Notes: generated from the sequence alone by a model not told the origin. A DNA stretch of 64,000 nucleotides from Gordonia prachuapensis (GCF_036350515.1 NZ_JAZDUE010000010.1:140335-204334); one strand, 5' to 3'. Positions 30,415 through 39,123 are shown, counted from the first letter of the stretch. Translations and numbers: made by a program.

Positions 30415-30789
30415 TCAGCTCTCGTACCGGTACGGCAGGTACTGCACGTTCCAGTCATTGCCGTCCGGGTCGGTGAAGTAGACGAAGTGGCCCCACGGCT
30501 GCTCGTCGACCTCGCTCGCATCGACCCCGGCCTCGACGAGCTGCTTGCGGGCCACCTGGATGTCCGAGACACACAGCATGAGCGGTCCCGCATTGGGGCC
30601 GGACCTGTCGACGATCCCCTTCCCGAATGCGATCGAGCAGGACGATCCCGGTGGCGTCATCTGGACGAACCGGACGTCATCGCTGGGGGACTGATCGTGG
30701 TCGGGGTTGAATCCGATCCTGGTGTAGAACTCCTTCGCGCGATCGACATCGGTGACAGGTAGAAACGCGACTTCGAGTGTCCAGTCCAT
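30415..30789 (-). CDS. VOC-family (glyoxalase/bleomycin-resistance-like) protein
   Basis: A 124-residue VOC protein with the two beta-alpha-beta-beta-beta halves: LEVAFLPVTDVDRAKEFYTR at the start and GHFVYFTDPDGNDWNVQYLP at the end. A longer in-frame start exists at 30936, but GAGAGG lies just before the ATG at 30789 and family homology begins there. VOC proteins bind divalent metals and act as isomerases, dioxygenases or resistance proteins; the substrate is unknown. It is divergent from davB. Confidence 0.85.
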   Translation of the reverse strand: MDWTLEVAFLPVTDVDRAKEFYTRIGFNPDHDQSPSDDVRFVQMTPPGSSCSIAFGKGIVDRSGPNAGPLMLCVSDIQVARKQLVEAGVDASEVDEQPWGHFVYFTDPDGNDWNVQYLPYRYES

Positions 30790-30947
30790 GGTTGTGCCTC
30801 TCAGTAGTTCGTTGATCTCGGTGTCCTCATTCTCAACCGGATCGCGGACAGCAAAGGTCCGCAATCGCGAGATCTTCATCGGGTGGTCACGGCGCGTCGG
30901 CATCGCGGAACCCCGCGGCCGGTGCGCCCTCGCCATACGCTGGACCT

Positions 30948-32609
30948 GTGCACCCCGATCCGCCGGTGACCATCTTCGGTCCGGATTTCCCGTTCCCCTA
31001 TGACGACTGGATCACCCATCCGGCCGGCATCGGGTCGGTGCCCGCAGATGCCCTCGGCTCTGAGGTGGCCATCATCGGTGCCGGAATGGCGGGGATGGTC
31101 GCGGCGTACGAACTCATGAAGATCGGTCTCCGCCCGGTGGTGTACGAGCCCGAGCGAATCGGCGGGCGCCTGTGGTCGGAACACTTCGTGCCCGGAGAAC
31201 CCGAGGTCGCCGAACTCGGTGGCATGCGGTTCCCGGTGTCCTCGTCGACCTTCTTCCACTACGTCGACTCCTTCGGACTGCGGTCGCGACCATTCCCCAA
31301 CCCGCTGACCGCTGCGGCGGGCAGCACCGTCATCGATCTCGGCGGCGAGACGCTGTACGCCCGAACGCTCGACGACCTCCCGTCGATCTACACCGAGATC
31401 GAGAAGGCGTGGGACAGCGCGCTCGAACGTGTCGCCGGGTTCTCGGCGCTGCAGGACGCGATCCGCAACCGTGACACCGCGCGGCTGAAGGAGCTGTGGA
31501 ACCGGCTGGTGGTGGAGTGGGATGACCGCAGCTTCTACGACTTCCTCGCCACCTCCGACGAGTTCGGCTCGCTGAGCTTCCGGCATCGGGAGTTGTTCGG
31601 ACAGGTCGGATTCGGTACCGGCGGGTGGGATTCCGATTTCGCCAACTCGATGCTGGAGATCTTCCGGGTGGTGGTCACCAACTGCGACACCGACCAGCAC
31701 CTGATCGTCGGCGGTGCCGAACAGGTGCCCCGCAAGCTGTGGTCGGACACCCCGCCGCGCATCCGGCACTGGCCCGTCGGAACCAGCCTGTCCTCCCTGC
31801 ACAGCGGTGTACCCCGCGCCGGCGTGGCAGCGTTGCGCCGACTCGGCCCGAACCGCATCGAGGTCGTCGACCGGTGGGGCGACTCACGTGAGTTCCCGGC
31901 CGTCGTCGCGACCTGTCAGGCGTGGCTGCTCTCCACCGAGATCGAGTGCGACGAAAGCCTATTCAGCCAGGACCTGTGGATGGCGCTGGACCGGACCCGC
32001 TACATGCAGTCGTCGAAGACCTTCGTCATGGTCGACCGGCCGTTCTGGAAGGACCGTGATCCCGAGACCGGACGCGACCTGCTCAGCATGACATTGACCG
32101 ACCGGCTCACCCGCGGGACCTACCTGTTCGACAACGGGCCCGACCGGCCCGGCGTCATCTGCCTGAGTTACACGTGGATGAGCGACGCGTTGAAGGTGCT
32201 GCCACATCCGGTGGAGAAGCGGGTGTCGCTGGCACTGGAGGCGCTGCGCAAGATCTACCCCGACGTCGACATCGCCGCACACATCGTCGGGCGGCCGATC
32301 ACCGTCTCCTGGGAGAACGAACCACACTTCCTCGGTGCGTTCAAAGGCGCGCTGCCCGGGCACTACCGTTACAACACTCGTATGTACGGCCACTTCCACG
32401 GACAGGAACGACTGCCCGACGCCGAACAGGGCATCTTCCTCGCCGGCGACGACGTCTCGTTCATGCCGGCCTGGGTGGAAGGTGCCGTGCAGACCGCACT
32501 CAACGCGGTGTGGGGGGTCATCAACCACTTCGGTGGTGCAGCCCATCCCGACAATCCCGGTCCGGGCGAACGCTACGCCGAGCTCGGCCCCCTCGACATC
32601 GGGTTGTGA
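30948..32609 (+). CDS. davB: FAD-dependent L-lysine 2-monooxygenase (DavB-like)
   Basis: A 553-residue flavoprotein of the amine oxidase superfamily that closely follows Pseudomonas putida DavB along its whole length as recalled. It starts with TIFGPDFPFPYDDW. The FAD-binding dinucleotide motif is IIGAGMAGMVAAYELMKIG, followed by AELGGMRFPVSSSTF, TRYMQSSKTFVMVDRPFW and SWENEPHFLGAFKGALPGH, and the C-terminal FAD contact is AGDDVSFMPAWVEGAVQT. DavB converts L-lysine, with O2 and loss of CO2, to 5-aminopentanamide. The start is GTG. The next gene, davA, supplies the following enzyme, which supports this function over a generic monoamine oxidase. Confidence 0.9.
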   Translation: MHPDPPVTIFGPDFPFPYDDWITHPAGIGSVPADALGSEVAIIGAGMAGMVAAYELMKIGLRPVVYEPERIGGRLWSEHFVPGEPEVAELGGMRFPVSSSTFFHYVDSFGLRSRPFPNPLTAAAGSTVIDLGGETLYARTLDDLPSIYTEIEKAWDSALERVAGFSALQDAIRNRDTARLKELWNRLVVEWDDRSFYDFLATSDEFGSLSFRHRELFGQVGFGTGGWDSDFANSMLEIFRVVVTNCDTDQHLIVGGAEQVPRKLWSDTPPRIRHWPVGTSLSSLHSGVPRAGVAALRRLGPNRIEVVDRWGDSREFPAVVATCQAWLLSTEIECDESLFSQDLWMALDRTRYMQSSKTFVMVDRPFWKDRDPETGRDLLSMTLTDRLTRGTYLFDNGPDRPGVICLSYTWMSDALKVLPHPVEKRVSLALEALRKIYPDVDIAAHIVGRPITVSWENEPHFLGAFKGALPGHYRYNTRMYGHFHGQERLPDAEQGIFLAGDDVSFMPAWVEGAVQTALNAVWGVINHFGGAAHPDNPGPGERYAELGPLDIGL

Positions 32610-32613
32610 TCGC

Positions 32614-33432
32614 ATGACCGACAATCTTGAGAACCCTGATGATGTCCGGCTTCGGTTGGCGCTCTGGCAATGTCAATCCGCGCCCGCCGGCGTCGCGGAG
32701 AATCTGGAACGCCTGGACGACGCCGCCGCACAGGCGGCACGTCACGCGGCCGATCTGCTGATCACGCCGGAGATGATGGTGACCGGCTACAGCCTCGCCG
32801 CCGACGAGGCCGAACGCTTGGCCGACCCCGAAGACGGACCGATCGCCGCCCGCGTCTGCGAGATCGCCCGGCGGTACGGCGTCGGCATCCTCTACGGGTG
32901 TGTCGAGCGCGCGCGGGACGGGCTGCTGTACAACGCGATCCGTCTCGTGGACAGGACCGGCAAGCCGCTGGCAACGCACCACAAGACGCACCTGTTCGGC
33001 GACCTCGACCGGGCGATGGTCGCGGCCGGATCGGTGCCGCCTCCCGTCGTCACAGTGGCCGGTTGGCGGGTGGCGCTGCTGACCTGTTACGAGGTCGAGT
33101 TCCCGGAACTGGTCCGCTCGTGCGCCGTTCGCGGAGCCGACGTCATCTGCGTGCCCACCGCGAACATGATCGAATACGACGTCGTCCAAGTCGTCCTGCT
33201 CCGGGCGCGGGCACTGGAGAGTCAGGTGTACGTCGCGTACGCCAATTACTCTGGTGCGGAACGTGATCTGGTCTTCGGAGGCCGCAGTATGGTGGTGGGA
33301 CCGGCCGGATCGGTGATCGCCGAGGCGAGTCGGACCCCGGACATGATCCTGGCGGATACGGACCGCGAAGTGCTGCGAGGGTCGCGGGAGACCTATCCGT
33401 ATCTGGCCGACCGCCGCCCCGAACTCTACTGA
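32614..33432 (+). CDS. davA: 5-aminopentanamidase (DavA-like nitrilase-superfamily amidase)
   Basis: A 272-residue carbon-nitrogen hydrolase with the catalytic triad Glu53 (TPEMMVTGY), Lys124 (HHKTHLFGD) and Cys158 (LLTCYEVEFPE). It resembles P. putida DavA, which hydrolyses 5-aminopentanamide to 5-aminovalerate and ammonia. The ATG at 32614 lies 4 nt after the davB stop, so the pair is an operon. The gabT/gabD-type genes (davT/davD) that would take 5-aminovalerate on to glutarate are not in the window. Confidence 0.9.
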   Translation: MTDNLENPDDVRLRLALWQCQSAPAGVAENLERLDDAAAQAARHAADLLITPEMMVTGYSLAADEAERLADPEDGPIAARVCEIARRYGVGILYGCVERARDGLLYNAIRLVDRTGKPLATHHKTHLFGDLDRAMVAAGSVPPPVVTVAGWRVALLTCYEVEFPELVRSCAVRGADVICVPTANMIEYDVVQVVLLRARALESQVYVAYANYSGAERDLVFGGRSMVVGPAGSVIAEASRTPDMILADTDREVLRGSRETYPYLADRRPELY

Positions 33433-33511
33433 ACTCCGACCGCGACACGAGACCATCGACGCTGAAACACGTTACAACCGCGACGAGATTGTCTCTGGAC
33501 AGACTGGGTGG

Positions 33512-33541
33512 CGCTACCTTACGGTAGCGATACGCATCGAG
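33512..33541. promoter_or_regulatory. Palindrome and shared promoter-like motif upstream of 33664
   Basis: CGCTACC at 33512-33518 and GGTAGCG at 33523-33529 form a perfect 7-bp inverted repeat around TTAC. The stretch TACCTTACGGTAG plus a following TACGCATCG (to 33541) recurs almost unchanged at 34481-34505 upstream of the DinB2-type polymerase. This suggests a common regulator for both genes. The protein that binds is unknown. Confidence 0.5.
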
Positions 33542-33663
33542 GTTACCGACGGGTAAGTCGCGGTGCGACGGGTGGGTCGACGTGGGGGTCGACAGCTGTC
33601 AAGGTCGTGAATTCCAGAGTCGGGCTGGACATCACGCTGTTCTTCGCGGCACAGGAGGGGGTC

Positions 33664-34395
33664 ATGCCCGATACGTTGACGCGTCGTACGAGAGTTGCGG
33701 CAGACGATTCGCTACCGCGATCGCTGGCACTTCTCGAGGCGATCGAGGTGACCGAACTGATCCTCATACCCGGTGTGGACGCGCTGCTCGACGCGCCGCA
33801 GGACTTCGCCATCACCTTCGACGCGTCGATCGCCCTGTCCGGGATGCTGCGCACGCACACCCGTCGAGTCGGTGCCATGAAGCGGCTGGCCGTCGAGGCG
33901 CTCGAGGAGACCGGTTGTGGTCCAGCAGAACTCGCCCGGATTCCGTCATCACTTCCGGTCCGGGCGGCCGAGTACATCGCACGTTCGGATCGGTGGTCGG
34001 CCGATCCGCAGGGCGCCCGGACGGTGCGGGTCGCGTTCGCGTTCGTCGCCGCCCATACCTTGACCGACCCGACGGATTGCCACACCGCCTCTCGCGCACT
34101 GCATCTGCGTCCACGCCCGCTGCATGACGAGCGCGCGCTGCTGCAGAGTGTCCTGCGGACTGCGCTCGGCGGATTGTCGGATGGTTCAGCTCGCCTGCTG
34201 GCCACCTACATCAGCAAGGCGAGCGCGTTCTTCGCCCAGTCCGACGACGCGCGGTGGTCGGTGCCCTGCGATCGCCGACGGCGTTCGGCGCCGCGGACCA
34301 TCGACTACAACCCCGATGCCCTTCGGGAGGCCTGCCGAGCGGCCGGGTTGGACGCGGTGGACCTGCGCATCGCAGCACGAGGCGAGATGGGTTAG
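33664..34395 (+). CDS. Protein of unknown function
   Basis: A 243-residue protein; the ATG at 33664 has a strong AGGAGGGG at 33653-33660 and is preferred to an in-frame ATG at 33508 that would cover the regulatory palindrome. It is Ala/Leu/Arg-rich and largely helical, with no signal peptide or membrane segment. I recognise no family. The C-terminal YNPDALREACRAAGLDAVDLRIAARGEMG looks like an ordered end. It shares an upstream motif with the polymerase gene that follows, so a link to a damage or stress response is possible but unproven. Confidence 0.6.
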   Translation: MPDTLTRRTRVAADDSLPRSLALLEAIEVTELILIPGVDALLDAPQDFAITFDASIALSGMLRTHTRRVGAMKRLAVEALEETGCGPAELARIPSSLPVRAAEYIARSDRWSADPQGARTVRVAFAFVAAHTLTDPTDCHTASRALHLRPRPLHDERALLQSVLRTALGGLSDGSARLLATYISKASAFFAQSDDARWSVPCDRRRRSAPRTIDYNPDALREACRAAGLDAVDLRIAARGEMG

Positions 34396-34733
34396 CCCCG
34401 GCGTCGCGAGCTTCAGATGTGCGACGGCGCTCACAATCATCGTTGAATATGAGCTGGACCACTGGACAAGCCCGCGGGTTTACCTTACCGTAGGTTACGC
34501 ATCGGTAAGCTACGCGCGGGTAACTTATGAAGAAGTCGAACGCGCACGTCAGAGGGGAATTCTGCGGCACGTCACCGACTCGCGATCGGTCGGCTGCCCA
34601 TCTCAGCAACCCGTATGGACGCAGGGGAGGCGTCGCTCGAGGGGTCGGGTCGGGTCGGTCGGCTGTCGTCGCAGCATGTCCGACCCGACCCGGTGTGACG
34701 TCCGGCCCGGCCTGTGACATCCGGCCCGACGGT
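34396..34733 (+). promoter_or_regulatory. 338-nt leader of the polymerase gene with clustered GGTAA/GTTAC motifs
   Basis: The gap between the unknown gene and the polymerase. TACCTTACCGTAGG then TTACGCATCGG (34481-34505) repeats the motif found at 33516-33541. GGTAAGC and GGGTAACTT follow, so GGTAA/TTACC half-sites are clustered over about 45 nt. Near the gene start, two imperfect copies of TGTGACRTCCGGCCCG (R = A or G) lie at 34694-34729. No LexA-type SOS box was recognised. An in-frame ATG at 34527 could extend the polymerase by 69 residues but has no ribosome site. Confidence 0.45.
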
Positions 34734-35897
34734 ATGACATCGCAGTACGCTGAGTCCGTGGCCGACGCACCACGCTACCGGTGGCTGATTCACGTCGACC
34801 TGGACCAGTTCCAGGTCTCCGTGGAACGGCTGCGCAGTCCCGAACTCGTAGGTGTGCCGGTGATCGTCGGGGGTAACGGCGATCCCACGGAGGCGCGCAA
34901 GGTCGTCACCTGCGCGTCGTACGAGGCACGCGACGCGGGTGTCCGTGCCGGAATGCCTTTGCGCGCCGCCTACCGCAAGATGCCCGACGCCATCTACCTG
35001 CCCCTCGACGTTCCCGCCTACGACGTCGCGTCGGCCGAGGTGATGTCGGTCCTGCGGGGCCTGGGCCATCCGGTGGAGGTGTGGGGCTGGGACGAGGCCT
35101 ACATGGGCGTGGACGCGGTCGACGGGGAGGCGCCCGCCGGCCACGATCGGATCGGGATCGGTGATCTCGCCCTGCGGATCCGCACGGAGATCTTCGACCG
35201 GACAGGCCTGCATTGCTCGATCGGGATCTCCGACAACAAACAGCGCGCCAAGATGGCGACGGGCTTCGCCAAGAAACCCGATCCGGCGGCAGATGCGCTC
35301 GCGCCCTTCCGTATCGAGAAGGTGTTCCTGCTCGACGAGCTGAACTGGTTGCCGTTGATGGGCCCGCGACCCTGCCGGGATCTGTGGAGCGTCGGCCCCA
35401 AGACCGCCGCCAAGCTGGCCGGCCACGGGGTCGACACGGTGGAGGAGCTGATCGCGACACCACGCGAGAACCTCATCGGGATATTCGGCCCGCACCAGGG
35501 CAATTGGCTCTATGTGCTGTGCCGCGGTGGCGGTGACGCGACGATCACCGAAGAACCGTGGTTGGCGCGTTCACACTCCAAGTCACGCACGTACCCGACA
35601 GACATGACCGACGCTGCCGAGATGCGCGCGGCGGCCCTGGAACTGACCGAAGACCTGCTCGGCCAGATCCTGTCCGAAGAACGCGAGGTGTTCCGGGTGG
35701 CGGTGACAGTACGGACCACGACGTTCTACACCCGGACCAAGTCCCGCAAGCTGCCCGCGCCGACGACCCGACTCGACGACATCGCACCGGTGATCTCCGA
35801 GCTCCTCGGGAATTTCGAGATCGAGCGGCCGGTGCGGTTGCTCGGCGTACGCTGCGATCTGGTGATGCCCGAGGAGGGGGACGAGGAGGAGAGCTGA
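34734..35897 (+). CDS. dinB2: Y-family DNA polymerase IV of DinB2/DinP type with Gln at the steric-gate position
   Basis: A 387-residue Y-family polymerase from ATG 34734; GTG at 34758 is an alternative start. It matches mycobacterial DinB2/DinP: HVDLDQF in the palm, VTCASYEARDAGVRAGMPL, the catalytic WGWDEAYMGVD, CSIGISDNKQRAKMATGFAKKPD, and the little-finger domain ending RPVRLLGVRCDLV. In most DinB proteins the palm reads D-M-D-x-F-F/Y, the last aromatic acting as the steric gate against ribonucleotides; mycobacterial DinB2 has Leu there. This protein has Gln (DLDQFQ, Gln27 from this start). A role in translesion or gap-filling synthesis with relaxed sugar selection is likely. The stop overlaps the lipase ATG by one base. 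Confidence 0.92.
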   Translation: MTSQYAESVADAPRYRWLIHVDLDQFQVSVERLRSPELVGVPVIVGGNGDPTEARKVVTCASYEARDAGVRAGMPLRAAYRKMPDAIYLPLDVPAYDVASAEVMSVLRGLGHPVEVWGWDEAYMGVDAVDGEAPAGHDRIGIGDLALRIRTEIFDRTGLHCSIGISDNKQRAKMATGFAKKPDPAADALAPFRIEKVFLLDELNWLPLMGPRPCRDLWSVGPKTAAKLAGHGVDTVEELIATPRENLIGIFGPHQGNWLYVLCRGGGDATITEEPWLARSHSKSRTYPTDMTDAAEMRAAALELTEDLLGQILSEEREVFRVAVTVRTTTFYTRTKSRKLPAPTTRLDDIAPVISELLGNFEIERPVRLLGVRCDLVMPEEGDEEES

Positions 35898-36844
35898 TGC
35901 GTGCGGGTCTCGCGTTCCTGGTCGCAGTGGTGGCGGCGCTGGTGATGTGCGCGGCCCCGGCGTCGGCCGCACCACGACCACTACCCGTCGTCTACGACTT
36001 CACGGCAGGCATCGGCGCCGAACTCGCCGATCCGGGCGGGTCCCTCCCGGGGACAAACGACTACGGATGCCGTCCGACAAGGCAGCACCCACGCCCGGTG
36101 ATCCTGGTGCACGGCACCGGCGGTGGGCAACAGACGAACTGGGTCACTCTCGGACCGGTGCTGAAGAACGCCGGCTACTGCGTGTTCGCACCCACCTACG
36201 GCGCCCTGTCGCCGGTGTGGCCCCTGTCGGCGCTGGGCGGACTCGGCCCCAAAGCCGAGAGTGCCCGGCAGCTGGCAACATTCGTCGACCGGGTGATGGC
36301 TGCGACCGGCGCCCGGCAGGTCGACATCGTCGGCCACTCGCAGGGCACCGAGATCCCCACCTACTGGATGAAACACCTCGGTGGCCGGGGCAAGGTCGCC
36401 CACTACGTGTCCCTTGCGCCGTACTGGCGGCAGGAGCGTGACTCCGGTGACGCGCGCGGCGACGCCGTCGCCCTGTTTCGTCGCGCCCTCGGAATTCCGG
36501 TGCCACCACAGCCCGAGTGCCCCGACTGCGTTCCACCGCCCGCCGACTTCACGTTCAATCAGGCAGTGCGGCAACCGACTCCCTACCTGCCCGGAGTGGC
36601 GTACACGAACATCGTGACCCGCGACGATCAGATCGTCACTCCGTACTGGACCGGAATCCTCGACGGTCCGCCGGGCACCGACGTCACGAACATCGTCGTG
36701 CAGGACGGTTGTGCTATCGATCGGTCCGAGCACGCGTCGATCACGTCCAACAGGCGCTCCGCGGCGATGGTGCTCGGCGCACTCGACCCGGCCAACGCGC
36801 CGCCAGTCCCGTGCGTCCCGGTGGCGCCCTACACGGGCGGTTGA
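35897..36844 (+). CDS. Secreted lipase/esterase (alpha/beta hydrolase, lipase class 2-like)
   Basis: A 315-residue secreted hydrolase. The Sec signal peptide ends near APASAA (about residue 25). The oxyanion-hole motif is VILVHGTGGG and the nucleophile elbow VGHSQGTEIPTYWM; TRDDQIVTPYW supplies the Asp and SEHASITSN the His. Four Cys in the mature part (including ECPDCVPPP) suggest disulphides. The fold matches actinobacterial extracellular triacylglycerol lipases of the EstA/LipA type. It overlaps the polymerase gene by one base, an unexpected operon partner. Confidence 0.87.
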   Translation: MRAGLAFLVAVVAALVMCAAPASAAPRPLPVVYDFTAGIGAELADPGGSLPGTNDYGCRPTRQHPRPVILVHGTGGGQQTNWVTLGPVLKNAGYCVFAPTYGALSPVWPLSALGGLGPKAESARQLATFVDRVMAATGARQVDIVGHSQGTEIPTYWMKHLGGRGKVAHYVSLAPYWRQERDSGDARGDAVALFRRALGIPVPPQPECPDCVPPPADFTFNQAVRQPTPYLPGVAYTNIVTRDDQIVTPYWTGILDGPPGTDVTNIVVQDGCAIDRSEHASITSNRRSAAMVLGALDPANAPPVPCVPVAPYTGG

Positions 36845-36860
36845 TACACGGAGGGAGCGA

Positions 36861-37346
36861 TCATTCGCGCGGTATCCGCACGCCGACCAGCCGGGCGTCC
36901 GCGTCCACATCGAGGCCGACCCGGTCCCACGGGGTCCCCAGGGTGACCACGGCGTAGGCGGACGTGGGGAACCGGTCGATGTGACCGTCGGCGTCGAGGG
37001 TCAGCGCCGTGGCGGGCATGCCCGGTGAATGGCCGACCACCATCACGGTCTGTGCGTCGGGCGGTGCGTGTACCCGCAGGGCCTCGAGGATCTCGTCCGG
37101 TGCACCGCCGTAGACGTCGTCGACGTAGACCGTCGGGACGTCGATCCCGGTGCGCTCGAGGGTCTGCCGTGTCCGGGTCGCCGTGGAACACACGACCGCG
37201 TCGATCTGCAGTCCTTCGTCACCCATCCACCGGCCGGCGAGTGCGGCCTCGCGTTGCCCGCGTTCGGCGAGTGGCCGTTCGTGGTCCCCGACTCCGGCCG
37301 GATAACCCGACTTCCCGTGCCGCATCAGCACCAAGGTCCGGCTCAT
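36861..37346 (-). CDS. Histidine phosphatase family protein (SixA-like)
   Basis: A 161-residue histidine phosphatase. LMRHGKSGYP carries the catalytic His10 in the RHG motif, VCSTATRTRQTLE contains the conserved second Arg, and VVGHSPGM the second catalytic His. Short length and motif spacing match SixA-type phosphohistidine phosphatases. The start at 37346 overlaps the upstream small gene by 4 nt. The physiological substrate is unknown. Confidence 0.9.
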   Translation of the reverse strand: MSRTLVLMRHGKSGYPAGVGDHERPLAERGQREAALAGRWMGDEGLQIDAVVCSTATRTRQTLERTGIDVPTVYVDDVYGGAPDEILEALRVHAPPDAQTVMVVGHSPGMPATALTLDADGHIDRFPTSAYAVVTLGTPWDRVGLDVDADARLVGVRIPRE

Positions 37347-37618
37347 GCGGCACCTGCCGCACGGCGCTCGGCGCGCTCGGCGGCGATCACGCGCAGCAGC
37401 GACGCCGTCGCGCGCCACGCGGCCGCCTCCTGCCGGCAGTACGAGGCGTCGTCATCGGCCCCGGACGCGAGGTGCTCGTCGGCGAGCTCGTCGAACGCGA
37501 TGCATTCGTCGAGGGCCTCGTCGATCAGCTCCACGGCAGAGCGCGGTGAGCTGCACACCCGGACGATCGTGTCGCCGTCGAGTGTCATCAGACGTTCGAG
37601 GTCGGGCTGATACCGCAT
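37343..37618 (-). CDS. Small helical protein of unknown function, coupled to the SixA-like gene
   Basis: A 91-residue, acidic, mostly alpha-helical protein (RSAVELIDEALDECIAFDELADEHLA) with Ala/Arg-rich C-terminus and two Cys. No signal or membrane helix. The 4-nt ATGA overlap with the downstream phosphatase gene argues that it is translated. I do not recognise a characterised family. Confidence 0.7.
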   Translation of the reverse strand: MRYQPDLERLMTLDGDTIVRVCSSPRSAVELIDEALDECIAFDELADEHLASGADDDASYCRQEAAAWRATASLLRVIAAERAERRAAGAA

Positions 37619-37723
37619 GCTCCCAACCTACGACGCACAGGCGACAACGTCGTGCGCACACACCGTGAGCAGCCCATTCGGGTCCGGATCGGAGTGCCTG
37701 GTGCGATCACTAGGGTGGACCGG

Positions 37724-38587
37724 GTGCATACCTGGGTCCCCGCGCTGCTGTCTGTGGCGGCAGCGCTGATGATCGCGGGTGGAACGGTGATGCGGCAGCG
37801 CTCGTCGTATGCGAGCGGCGCCATCGCGCGCGGCTGGTGGCTGGGCGCCGCCATCGCCATCTGCGGGTTCGGGGCCCAGGTCGTCGCGCTGGGACTCGGC
37901 TCCATCCTGTTGGTCCAGCCCATCGTCGTACTGGCGATCCTGTTCGCCCTGCCGATGGAGGCATGGGCCGATCATCGATGGCCGCTGCGGGTCGAATGGG
38001 TGTGGGGAGCGGTCCTGGTGGCGTGCGTGACCGTGTTCCTCGTCATCTCGCGTCCGGAACCGTCACAGCGGCGGCCGGACGAGGTGCTCGTCGCCGCGAC
38101 GGTCGGTGCCGTGATCGCGGTCGTGCTGTGCTGCGTCGTCGCCGCCGAGCGATCGAACCGGCATTACAAGGCGCTGTTGTACGGGGTGGCCGCGGGCACG
38201 CTGTTCGGGGTGTCGGCGTTGTTGGTCAAGGCCGTCGCGGTGCGTCTCGTCCACGATCTGGAGCACGCACTGCGCTACCCGGAGCTCTACCTGTTCGTGC
38301 TCGTGGGTGTCGCCGCGATCATTGCGCAGCAGCGGGCGTTCGGTGCCGGTGAGCTGCAGACGTCGTTCCCGGCGCTCACTGTGATGGAGTTGGCGGTGTC
38401 GATGGCGCTGGGCGTGGTGCTGCTGGGCGAGAACCTCACCGTGTCGGTGCCCACCGCCCTGTTCCTCGGCGTCGTTCTCGCAGTGATGGTGCGCGCCGTC
38501 CTGGAGCTCACCAGGCTGGCCGCGGTGCGCGCCGAGGAGATCGCACAACGGTCGCACGGCCCCGGCAGCGGAGCCATGCGCGGCTGA
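37724..38587 (+). CDS. DMT-superfamily (EamA/NIPA-like) membrane transporter
   Basis: A 287-residue membrane protein with about nine to ten hydrophobic helices (first: VPALLSVAAALMIAGGTVM; last: FLGVVLAVMVRAVLELTRL). The pattern GSILLVQPIVVLAILFALP and SFPALTVMELAVSMALGVVLLGE is typical of actinobacterial DMT permeases of the NIPA-like kind. GTG at 37724 is chosen because AGGG lies 8 nt upstream; GTG at 37715 is also possible. Substrate (magnesium or a small metabolite) cannot be told from the sequence. Confidence 0.85.
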   Translation: MHTWVPALLSVAAALMIAGGTVMRQRSSYASGAIARGWWLGAAIAICGFGAQVVALGLGSILLVQPIVVLAILFALPMEAWADHRWPLRVEWVWGAVLVACVTVFLVISRPEPSQRRPDEVLVAATVGAVIAVVLCCVVAAERSNRHYKALLYGVAAGTLFGVSALLVKAVAVRLVHDLEHALRYPELYLFVLVGVAAIIAQQRAFGAGELQTSFPALTVMELAVSMALGVVLLGENLTVSVPTALFLGVVLAVMVRAVLELTRLAAVRAEEIAQRSHGPGSGAMRG

Positions 38588-38614
38588 CGGTTACCGCAGT
38601 CGACGGTTGTCGTC

Positions 38615-39076
38615 TCAGTTGACGGGCACCGGGTCGATCAGTCCGCTGATGGACTCGGCCCACTCCGCGGCCTGTTTCGCCGGCTTCACCGCCGACGAAT
38701 TGTCGTGACGGGCGTGCTCGCCGATCTGGGTGGCGCCGCGCTTGGCCAACATGCCCGCGATGATCTCGCCCCCGCGGTTGAAGGTCTCGCCGTAGACGGT
38801 GTCGCCGAGGCCGAACACCGCGAACCGTAGTCCGGAGAGATCCGGGTCCACATCGTCGAGTTCCTCGGCGAAGGGCTCCGCCCCCGTCGGCAGTTCACCC
38901 TCGCCGTAGGTGGAGCAGACCACGACCAGGAAATCCGCCGGGTCGAGATCCTCGACGGCGAACTCGCTCATGTCGTAGATCGAGGGATCGTGATCGGCCG
39001 CGAGGACATCGGCGATGGCGTCGGCGACCAACTCGCAGTTTCCGGTCTCGGTGCCGTAGAGGATGACGACGGACAT
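38615..39076 (-). CDS. Flavodoxin (MioC-like)
   Basis: A 153-residue short-chain flavodoxin. ILYGTETGNCELVADAIAD is the FMN phosphate-binding loop, CSTYGEGELPTGA is the 50s loop and FGLGDTVYGETF the 90s loop that sandwich the FMN. It would carry electrons in place of ferredoxin. A good iron-box match (39124-39142) lies 48 nt upstream of the start, consistent with flavodoxin being induced when iron is scarce. Confidence 0.92.
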   Translation of the reverse strand: MSVVILYGTETGNCELVADAIADVLAADHDPSIYDMSEFAVEDLDPADFLVVVCSTYGEGELPTGAEPFAEELDDVDPDLSGLRFAVFGLGDTVYGETFNRGGEIIAGMLAKRGATQIGEHARHDNSSAVKPAKQAAEWAESISGLIDPVPVN

Positions 39077-39123
39077 GATCTGGAGGCTCCCTTCGATGTC
39101 GTGCTTCGGTGGCCACGACTCCG

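Noticed and set aside
34527..34733. N-terminal extension of the DinB2-type polymerase to an ATG at 34527
   Set aside because: No ribosome site, low-complexity Arg/Gly/Pro sequence, and it overlaps the clustered regulatory motifs; polymerase homology begins just before residue 15 from 34734.
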